Below are positions 1 to 6,400 of a stretch of DNA of 7,224 bases, in pieces. The position numbers and the translations under genes were made by a program. This DNA is from an uncultured Eggerthellaceae bacterium (lineage in GTDB: Bacteria > Actinomycetota > Coriobacteriia > Coriobacteriales > Eggerthellaceae): positions 1 to 7,224 of the forward strand of contig CAJURZ010000044.1 of the NCBI GenBank assembly GCA_910588905.1. The letters are read 5' to 3'. The first letter of the stretch is position 1; each line of letters opens with the position of its first letter. The notes beneath the pieces were generated by a model. The model was not told the DNA's origin and did no database searches. It was given only the letters and a program-made list of their open reading frames with translations.

Positions 1-525
1 GTGCCGGTGCTGGGCGTGGTGGTGGGCACCGTGATGACCCTGATCGTGCAGAGCTCTAGCGCCACCATCGCGGTGCTGCAGAACTTCGCGGCGCAACCCG
101 GGCCGGACGGCGCGAGCATCCTCGGGCTTGAGGGCGCGATCCCCATCCTGCTGGGGGACAACCTAGGCACCACGGTGACAGCGCTGCTGGCATCCATCGG
201 CCAGTCGCGCGATGCCAAGCGCGTGGCGCTCTCCCACTGCATCTTCAACCTGTCAGGCTGCCTGCTTTTCGTGGGTCTCACCGGTCCCTTCGCCAGCTTG
301 GTGGCAGCGCTACCTCCCGGCGGCGCGGGCGTGGAGGTCATTGCGCGGCAGATAGCGAATGCTCACACGTGCTTCAATGTGGGCATGACCCTGCTCTGGC
401 TGCCCTTCGTCCCGCTGATGGTGAAGCTGGTCATGCTCATCCTGCCCGAACGCCCGAACCGCCCCCGGGACCTTGCCGGAGTCGGGGGCGCGCTGGGCGG
501 CGCACGGGTCGGGCCAGTAGGCTAG
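1..525 (+). CDS. Na+/phosphate cotransporter family protein, C-terminal part (5' truncated by window)
   Basis: This is the C-terminal 174 residues of a NptA/PNaS-type Na/Pi cotransporter, an inner-membrane protein that imports inorganic phosphate with sodium. The family signature QSSSA is visible at fragment residues 17-21. It is followed by GDNLGTT (about 52-58), the partner of the usual GANIGTT motif, so this is the second of the family's two inverted repeats. Four hydrophobic segments can be seen (roughly 2-26, 46-66, 80-105 and 120-147), and the AHTCFNV motif typical of the last helices is present. The first repeat must lie upstream of the window, so the GTG at base 1 is simply an in-frame codon and not a supported start. 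After the last helix the protein ends in about 25 Gly/Pro/Arg-rich residues. The PhoU-like cytoplasmic domain found at the C-terminus of many relatives is absent. The two-component genes begin 34 nt downstream, which suggests co-transcription and a link to phosphate. Confidence 0.9.
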   Translation: MPVLGVVVGTVMTLIVQSSSATIAVLQNFAAQPGPDGASILGLEGAIPILLGDNLGTTVTALLASIGQSRDAKRVALSHCIFNLSGCLLFVGLTGPFASLVAALPPGGAGVEVIARQIANAHTCFNVGMTLLWLPFVPLMVKLVMLILPERPNRPRDLAGVGGALGGARVGPVG

Positions 526-549
526 AATGGGCGAAAAACGCAGGCGATA

Positions 550-556
550 GGGAGGT
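550..556 (+). promoter_or_regulatory. ribosome binding site of the response regulator
   Basis: GGGAGGT lies 3 nt before the ATG at 560, in the 34-nt gap after the transporter stop. It is the only strong Shine-Dalgarno-like sequence here and supports ATG 560 over the later in-frame ATG that gives Met7. The spacing is short if counted from the end of the T. Confidence 0.6.
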
Positions 557-559
557 TCG

Positions 560-1279
560 ATGCCGCCGAGCGAACCCATGCCACTGGTCTTTTACGTGGA
601 GGATGACGAGAACATCCGCGACCTCACGTTGTATGCGCTGCGTCAAGCGGGCTTCGAGGGCCGAGGCTTCTCCGATGCGAAAGCGTTCTTCGAAGCGTGC
701 CAAGGGGCCATTCCTGATCTGGTGCTCCTGGATATCATGCTGCCCGGTATCGATGGCTTGGGTATCTTGGCGCAGGTTCGCGAAGATGATCGGCTCCAGG
801 ATGTGCCCGTGATCATGCTCACCGCGAAGGGCACAGAGCTGGACACGGTTAGCGGCCTGGATGCCGGGGCTGACGATTATCTGGCAAAGCCCTTCTCCAT
901 GATGGAGCTCATCTCACGGGCGAACGCGCTGCTGCGCCGGGCTCGGCGGGCCGAGGCATCAGGGCAAGACAGCCGCATCGTGTGCGGCAAGCTGGTGCTG
1001 GATCCGCACGCCCACCAGGTAGAGGCAGCGGGAGCGGTCGTGGACCTCACGCTGAAGGAATTCGAGCTACTGCAAGTGCTGATGGAGAACCCGGGCCGTG
1101 CCCTGTCGCGGGCGCAGCTCTTCAGCGCTGTGTGGGGTTCGGAGTTCTTCGGGGGCACGCGCACGGTGGACGTGCACATGCAGACGCTGCGCCAGAAGCT
1201 TGACCGTGCCGAAGAGGGCCTGAGCAGCCTGTTGGAGACCGTTCGCGGTGTGGGCTACCGGCTCCGCCCCACGGAGTGA
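560..1279 (+). CDS. OmpR/PhoB-family response regulator (winged-helix DNA-binding)
   Basis: This is a 239-aa cytoplasmic transcription factor of the two-component type. The receiver domain spans about residues 8-128. It has the acidic pocket Glu14/Asp15, the phosphoacceptor Asp58 in LLDIMLPG, the switch Thr88 in IMLTAK and the conserved Lys110 in LAKPF. Spacing between these residues equals that of E. coli PhoB (Asp10, Asp53, Thr83, Lys105, all shifted by 5). The C-terminal winged helix (about 140-237) shows LTLKEFELLQVL, the recognition-helix region TRTVDVHMQTLRQKL and the closing TVRGVGYRL, which are classic for the OmpR family. Length is typical. The gene sits directly after a Na/Pi transporter and 3 nt before a histidine kinase, so it is probably the PhoB-like output of that pair. 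The phosphate role is inferred from context only, and other OmpR-type regulators look the same at this level. Confidence 0.95.
   Translation: MPPSEPMPLVFYVEDDENIRDLTLYALRQAGFEGRGFSDAKAFFEACQGAIPDLVLLDIMLPGIDGLGILAQVREDDRLQDVPVIMLTAKGTELDTVSGLDAGADDYLAKPFSMMELISRANALLRRARRAEASGQDSRIVCGKLVLDPHAHQVEAAGAVVDLTLKEFELLQVLMENPGRALSRAQLFSAVWGSEFFGGTRTVDVHMQTLRQKLDRAEEGLSSLLETVRGVGYRLRPTE
1273..1276 (+). promoter_or_regulatory. ribosome binding site of the histidine kinase, inside the upstream gene
   Basis: GGAG lies within the last codons of the response regulator, 6 nt before the ATG at 1283. The kinase therefore has its signal embedded in the upstream reading frame. This supports both the chosen start and translational coupling of the pair. 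Confidence 0.55.
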
Positions 1280-1282
1280 TCC

Positions 1283-2785
1283 ATGGCTGGCCCCTCAAGC
1301 TCCCCTGATCCAGGTCAGCGCTCCGCGCGTTCGCGCAGCCTATCGCGCAGTATCTTCGCCGCAGTGCTCTCGTTCACACTGGTCGCCGTGCTGGCCACGG
1401 CTGTCGCTTTGGTGACCGTGTCATATCTTGCGGAAGAGAAGCGCTCCGAAGAGTCGCTGGTGATGCAGGCCCGCGCCTGTGCCGAGGTGCTGGAGGGCTG
1501 TTCCGTTGAGGAGCGGGTGGAGCTGATCCGCAGCCAGTTCCCCGGTCCTGAGCGCTTCACGCTCGTTGACCCTGCAGGTGTGGTGGTCTATGACACCGAG
1601 GCGGCGGATGCAACATTGGACAACCATCATTCCCGCCCCGAGATGCTCCAGGCTGGAAGCCAGGGCGAGAGCGTGCTGATGCGCCATTCCGACACGCTGG
1701 GGCAGGACACCCTGTACGTGGCTGAGCGGCTGGAAGACGGCTCCTTCATCCGCATCAGCGAGGAGCGCCTGTCGCTCTTCGCGTTCCTGGGGTCCATGGC
1801 AGTGCCTGTGGGCATCCTGATGGTGGGCGCTGTGCTCCTGGTCGTCCTGCTGTCGCGCTTCCTCACGACGCGCATCATGAGGCCATTGCATGGCTTGGAT
1901 GCGAATGACCCCTTGGCAGGCGACGTCTACGAGGAGATGCAGCCGATCCTGCAGCGCATCGATCAGCAGCAACGCCAGCTCAAGCGCCAGAACGAAGAGC
2001 TGAAGCAGGCCGAAGGGCTGCGCCGCGAGTTCTCTGCCAATGTGTCCCACGAGATGAAGACGCCGCTCCAGGTGATATCCGGTTCAGCGGAGATGATCGC
2101 GGGCGGCCTCGTGGCGCCGGAAGATGTACGTGATTTCGGTGGCCGCATCTACCAAGAATCACAGCGGCTGCGTGCGCTGATCAACGATGTGCTCACGTTG
2201 TCCCGCTTGGATGAGGCTTCCTTCGACGCAGCCGAACGCACGTCGATGGATCTGTTCGAGCTGGTGCGCCGTACGTGCGAGCGCCTGGAGCCACTTGCCT
2301 GCGAGCGGCAGGTGAGCTTGACCTTCGACGGGGTGCCGGTGCGGGCGGAGGGAAGCGAGCCGCTGGTGGAGCAGGCGGTGTCCAACCTGGTGGAGAACGC
2401 GATACGCTACACGGGCGAAGGCGGAGCCGTGCTGGTGCAGGTGGAAAGCCAGACAGCTGACGTTGTGACGCCTGATCGTGTTGCGGGCAAAGGGGACGCT
2501 GCCCTTGACGGCGGATCGTTCGCGGGACCATGGGCTGTGGTGCGCGTGCAGGATACGGGGATCGGCATTCCCGCCAAAGACTTGTCCAAGATATTCGAGC
2601 GGTTCTACCGCACCGAGAAGAGCCGATCCAAAGAAACCGGCGGCACCGGCTTAGGGCTGGCCATCGTGAAGCACGTTGCTTCATACCATGACGGCGACGT
2701 GGTCGTGGAGAGCGCTTTGGGGGAGGGGAGCACCTTCACGCTGCGGCTTCCCCTTGAGACAACGCAACGGGCAGCGGGAGCGTAG
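1283..2785 (+). CDS. membrane sensor histidine kinase (PhoR-like, HisKA plus HATPase)
   Basis: This 500-aa protein is the partner kinase of the response regulator. A basic Ser/Arg-rich N-terminus leads to TM1 (about 24-50), an extracellular sensor region (about 51-163, with Cys66 and Cys73), and TM2 (about 165-193). A linker with a Gln/Glu-rich coiled coil (about 215-250) follows. The HisKA H-box is FSANVSHEMKTPL with the phosphorylated His256. The ATPase domain has the N-box NLVENAIRY (Asn368, Asn372), G1 box DTGIGI (from Asp424), F-box FERFYR (from Phe438) and G2 box GGTGLGLAI (Gly453-Ile461). There is no clear PAS domain, and the stretch after TM2 is only weakly HAMP-like. An extra segment of about 25 residues (about 390-416, Gly/Asp/Ala-rich) lies between the N-box and G1 box. 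It sits 3 nt after the regulator and probably phosphorylates its Asp58. The phosphate signal is inferred from the neighbouring Na/Pi transporter and is not visible in the sensor region. Confidence 0.94.
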   Translation: MAGPSSSPDPGQRSARSRSLSRSIFAAVLSFTLVAVLATAVALVTVSYLAEEKRSEESLVMQARACAEVLEGCSVEERVELIRSQFPGPERFTLVDPAGVVVYDTEAADATLDNHHSRPEMLQAGSQGESVLMRHSDTLGQDTLYVAERLEDGSFIRISEERLSLFAFLGSMAVPVGILMVGAVLLVVLLSRFLTTRIMRPLHGLDANDPLAGDVYEEMQPILQRIDQQQRQLKRQNEELKQAEGLRREFSANVSHEMKTPLQVISGSAEMIAGGLVAPEDVRDFGGRIYQESQRLRALINDVLTLSRLDEASFDAAERTSMDLFELVRRTCERLEPLACERQVSLTFDGVPVRAEGSEPLVEQAVSNLVENAIRYTGEGGAVLVQVESQTADVVTPDRVAGKGDAALDGGSFAGPWAVVRVQDTGIGIPAKDLSKIFERFYRTEKSRSKETGGTGLGLAIVKHVASYHDGDVVVESALGEGSTFTLRLPLETTQRAAGA

Positions 2786-2809
2786 CGAGTTGCCCCATGA
2801 GCCCCTTGC

Positions 2810-2841
2810 GCCTCTGAGGCTGTGTTGTTCCGCTTGAGCGG
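2810..2841. terminator. possible bidirectional termination region between convergent genes
   Basis: The 56-nt gap between the kinase stop and the DUF1905 stop holds two small perfect inverted repeats. They are GCCTC-T-GAGGC (2810-2820), followed by the T-rich TGTGTTGTT, and CCGCT-TG-AGCGG (2830-2841). Both stems are only 4-5 bp once a realistic loop is allowed, and neither is followed by an uninterrupted U run. Position favours a terminator, but the structures are weak. Confidence 0.3.
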
Positions 2842-3111
2842 TCACGATCGTTCGCGGATGGTGACATGCACGGTATCGCCTGGTTGCTTGCCGATGCACT
2901 CACGGATGTCCTTGCGGACTCCGATGATGTGCCCCGGAGTCTTCATGCGCACGAGGCTGCCATCGTAGGGTACGCCGTCGAAGGTGGCATGCACCTTCAC
3001 GCGCCCACGCCCGAACTCTTCGCGTACATCGAAAGGGAATTCCACGTACGCTCCGTCGATGTCGGGAACCTTCTTGAGCTCGGCATCGAATTCGTAGATC
3101 TTGGGTGTCAT
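2842..3111 (-). CDS. DUF1905 domain-containing protein (small, function unknown)
   Basis: This is an 89-aa soluble protein with no signal peptide or membrane segment. The whole chain matches my knowledge of the DUF1905 family (PF08922). It starts with MTPKIYEFDAEL, then has the DGAYVEFPFDV segment, the GRVKVHATFDGVPYDGSLV core and the C-terminal IGVRKDIRECIGKQPGDTV segment. The family is a compact beta-rich fold with no established biochemical role. The frame stays open upstream to a Met at 3291, but the extra 60 residues are low-complexity Arg/Pro/Ser sequence unlike the family. The ATG at 3111 is preceded by AAAGGGG four bases upstream, so that start is chosen. It is convergent with the kinase and divergent from the surface protein, so it is probably a single-gene transcript unrelated to either. 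Confidence 0.85.
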   Translation of the reverse strand: MTPKIYEFDAELKKVPDIDGAYVEFPFDVREEFGRGRVKVHATFDGVPYDGSLVRMKTPGHIIGVRKDIRECIGKQPGDTVHVTIRERS

Positions 3112-3115
3112 GGTG

Positions 3116-3122
3116 CCCCTTT
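3116..3122 (-). promoter_or_regulatory. ribosome binding site deciding the DUF1905 start
   Basis: On the minus strand AAAGGGG lies 4 nt before the ATG at 3111. It supports the 89-aa form over the longer open frame beginning at 3291. Confidence 0.45.
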
Positions 3123-3169
3123 CCCGCAGTCTTCGAGTGGATGACAAGCGATAAGGCAGATCATGACGC

Positions 3170-3178
3170 ATCGTAGCA
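3170..3178 (-). promoter_or_regulatory. possible extended -10 element for the DUF1905 gene
   Basis: Read on the minus strand the bases give TGCTACGAT: an upstream TG plus TACGAT, which matches TATAAT at four of six positions. It would give a 5' untranslated region of about 50 nt. No convincing -35 hexamer is seen 16-18 nt further upstream, so this is a weak candidate. Confidence 0.25.
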
Positions 3179-3324
3179 AAGCGACCCTCAGTGCCTAGCT
3201 CCGCAGGGGGTGGGGTAAGGGAACCGTTCCTTGCCTTTGCGGAAGGCTGGCGGGCTGTAGAAAGGGAGGCTGGGAATGCAGGAGACGTCACCGACTCCGT
3301 TCTCTGTTACCGAACTCATTATCA

Positions 3325-3387
3325 GTGAACGTTTTGGAACGCCCTTTTTGCTTCCGTTCACCTGTTGTCGCACAGTTTTTGAACGTT
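3325..3387. promoter_or_regulatory. cluster of GAACG motifs, possible operator
   Basis: Four copies of the pentamer GAACG occur in 59 bp. Three are on the plus strand (3327-3331, 3337-3341, 3381-3385) and one is inverted (CGTTC at 3355-3359). The first and the inverted copy form a perfect 7-bp inverted repeat, GTGAACG (3325-3331) and CGTTCAC (3355-3361). TGAACGTT occurs twice exactly (3326-3333 and 3380-3387). Copies on the plus strand are 10 and 54 bp from the first, close to whole helical turns. The last copy overlaps the candidate -35 box. This looks like a regulator binding array, but no regulator is identified. Confidence 0.35.
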
Positions 3388-3415
3388 GCAGAAATGTCCT
3401 CTGAACTGATATATT
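3386..3415 (+). promoter_or_regulatory. candidate sigma-70-type promoter of the surface-protein gene
   Basis: TTGCAG (3386-3391) and TATATT (3410-3415) are separated by 18 bp in the AT-rich stretch upstream of the long gene. The -35 matches TTGACA at four positions and the -10 matches TATAAT at five. The start codon at 3466 lies about 50 nt further on. An alternative -10 (TAATTA at 3422-3427) has no good -35 partner. Confidence 0.4.
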
Positions 3416-3450
3416 TCGCAATAATTATGTTGTTTTGCGATCGAGGGGCG

Positions 3451-3456
3451 AAGGGG
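3451..3456 (+). promoter_or_regulatory. ribosome binding site of the surface-protein gene
   Basis: AAGGGG is 9 nt before the ATG at 3466, with a second G-rich stretch (GAGGGG, 3443-3448) just upstream. This supports Met1 at 3466. The later in-frame ATGs at 3505 and 3538 have only GAAAGG followed by 4 nt of spacing. Confidence 0.5.
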
Positions 3457-3465
3457 ATTCCGCAA

Positions 3466-6400
3466 ATGACGGCAATGGCGTTCTCAACAAGGGTGAAAGG
3501 CGGCATGTCCGCTGTCTTCTCCCATGCGAAAGGCGGCATGCGCACAGTCGTTTCCGTCATCGTTGCCGCAGCGCTCGTTGTGCCCGCGGTCTCGCTCTCC
3601 CAGCTTGCTCCCGCCTATGCCGACACCGGCGACGCTGCCGACCAGCAAGCCGCTGTCAGTTCCGCTGAATACACCTCTTCGCAACCCAGCCAGATCAACG
3701 TAAAGGTGCCCATCACTGGCGTGACGGTAGACGCCGACGGGCAAGTCGTGGACGCACCGCTGTCTTCGGCCGACTACATACATGAAGACGTCAAGCTTCA
3801 AACCCAAGAAGAGATCACCGCAGGCGAGATCGTCAACAATGCGGACGATGCGGAAGTCCAAGCGCTTGCTGCGCAAGCCACCGCCAATGGGGCACAGCAG
3901 TATGCCTACCTTTCCGACCTCAGCATCATCACCACCGACAACTGGTCTTACAACGGCTGGGCGGGGCATAGCATTCAGCACGACAAGAACCAGGAAGGAC
4001 AACCCCTAAGTCTGATCGTCGATGGCGAGAAGCGAGAATACCCCAAGGGCGTCAGCGTCCACGCAAAGGGCCAGGCTACCTACGACGTATCTGCTCTTTC
4101 CGCGCAATATTCGCGCTTCACGGCCAAAGTGGGCGTTGATGCAGGGCGAGGAACTGCAGGAAGAATCAAGTACATCATAAGCGCTTCGAACGACGGTGAG
4201 ACGTGGGATGAGCTGTTCACGTCAGGTATCCTTACGGGCAGCACCGAGGCGGCAGACGTCGATGTTTCCATCGCGGGACGCACCTATCTTCGGATCTACG
4301 TCGACCCTCTGGGAGCTAATACCTCCGACCATGGCAACATAGCGAATGCGAAGCTCGTCACCTCGGATTACGTTCCCGACGACTTCAACTACGAACGTGT
4401 CCACAAACTCGGCTACTATGATACGACTCTTTCTGCGCATGACGTTGAATACAACTATGCGAACAACTACCAGCTCGTCCTGGAGAGGGCGCTCGTCAAC
4501 AAGCTTGGTTACTGGAACATCCAGAACCTTCTGGAGATGAATCCCGAATGCACGGAAATGATCGATTGGATCTTCGACAATCAAAGGATTGCCGAATACA
4601 CGCTGGAGGTTGGCGATGTCAGCAGTGGCGCCAGCTTTCTGAAGACGCTCTATCCAATCTATGCTGCCCATAAGGACGATTTTGCGCGAGAGGACGGCTA
4701 CGTCTTCGAGAAGATGATGATCGCTTTGGCTGCAGCGCGCTCTACGGATTTGATGTTCCCCGGTTTCTTGTATGCCGGAAAAGCTGCCGATTACGACCCC
4801 GTCGTGCGCTATGAGTTGTTCAAGAAGCTCTACGACGAAGATAAATTGAAGTTCTATCGCAAGGGCTCTAACTCCAACAGGAATAACAAAGAGCAGTTCA
4901 AGGGCTATCACATTACGCTGATGCGCCTCATTATGCACATCGGCGTAACCAATGACGAGTTCTTGTGGCTAAGCGATTGGGTTGGCGATAGAGGGAACAC
5001 CGACTATTTCGGCCTAAGATTCATGTGGTATAACCTGGGGTACCTAAGCAGCAAGCTACCTCAAGAAAAGTATTTCGATGAAGCAAATCGTGAGGCTTAC
5101 ACAAAGAAATACAACCTGAACGAATTTGACGTGCCATATGGGGACAAGCCTAATCTGAGGCATTGGATGATGGTGGATTACGGAGGCATTTGCGGAAATA
5201 TCTCCAAAACAGGCGTGATCGTCAACGAGATCCGTGGCGTTCCCGGAATGATCGCATACCAACCTGGGCATGTTGCCTATATCCGGTATGAGCAGGACGC
5301 AGACGGCAACGGCGTATGGAAACTCGAGAATGCGTATACCAATTGGGGTTCAAGCGCCACTTCGTGGTACATGGGAAACCACTGCAGATCTATCTTCGGG
5401 TGGGACTGGAAGAGCTTTTGCAGAAAGGCGATCAACTTCAACGATACAGGAAACAACGTCGCATATACCTATCTGGCTCAAGCGAACTTGAACAATTACC
5501 CGGCATTCAAGCAATCCTACTACTACAACCTGATCGCGAATTCCTATACAGACAAAGACCAGAAGCTGAGCACCTATAACAAGGCGCTTGAGGTGAACGA
5601 CCTCAATCTCGATAGCTGGGAGGCTGTGTTCAACAGCTACAAGGCCGACAGCGCCAACAAGACCAGCGCCGATTGGCGAGATCTTTGTCTTCGGATAATC
5701 GATGCGTACACCTATTATCCGATGGCCATGGACGATCTTATTAGGGCGATAAAGCCATATCTCAACGAGGTCGATCAAACATACGTCCTCTCAGAGGAGC
5801 ACGTTGCTCTTAAAGCTGCTTCCACCGCGACAAAGGCGGATGTGCTGCAATACGATGCCTGCATTCAGGTCGCAAATGCTCTTCTAAAGGTGAGCCCGAA
5901 TGACATGGCGTCATTCTCGTTCGATGGCGCCAATGCCGGACAGATCAAATTCAATTCGCCTTATGACGAGATAGGCTTTACGTGGAGATACAGCTTAGAC
6001 GGCGGTGTCAGCAAATCGGAGGAGTTTCGGGAAAAGGACATAAAGCTCACAGACGAGCAGATGGCAACCCTTACGGCAAACAACGGAATCCAGATATACA
6101 TACAAGGATTGTCTGAATCCAAGCCCGCATACACAATACCTTTGGTCGAAACAAAGCTGCCTGATGGGTTGTACGCCAACGATTTGGAGAACCGGGTCAT
6201 TGGGGTCAATACCAAATTCGAGTGGCGGAACAGCGCAGACCAGCGTTGGACATCGTATGCGAAGGCATCTCCGAACAACACCGGCAACAAGACCTTGGAA
6301 GTTCGAGTGGCCGGAACGGGCAACCATCTTCCGAGCGAGTCGGAGACGTTCCAGTTCACTGCTGATAACCAGCCGAAAGATCGCAAATATGTGGCGGTTT

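Larger units (their letters stand above)
3112..3465. other. divergent intergenic region
   Basis: These 354 bases separate the DUF1905 gene (minus) from the surface-protein gene (plus). The left part is GC-rich and the open frames in it look like composition artefacts. From about 3300 rightwards the sequence is AT-richer (25 G or C in 60 bases at 3361-3420). That part holds the candidate promoter and the GAACG motifs described separately. No RNA gene or riboswitch fold is recognisable by eye. Confidence 0.7.

Noticed and set aside
369..812. Plus-strand open frame of 147 codons bridging the transporter and regulator
   Set aside because: It overlaps two well supported genes in another frame and has an Arg/Pro/Ala-rich composition with no motif.
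1421..2050. Minus-strand open frame of 209 codons opposite the histidine kinase
   Set aside because: The sequence is a His/Gln/Leu-rich mirror of GC-rich codons with no domain, and the plus strand has all kinase motifs.
3112..3291. N-terminal extension of the DUF1905 frame to a Met at 3291
   Set aside because: The added 60 residues are low-complexity and unlike the family, and the ATG at 3111 has its own ribosome binding site and begins the conserved domain.
4222..4938. Minus-strand open frame of 238 codons opposite the surface protein
   Set aside because: It has no recognisable domain and lies fully inside the strongly supported plus-strand gene. It is a complementary-frame artefact, as is the 172-codon minus frame at 3484-4002.
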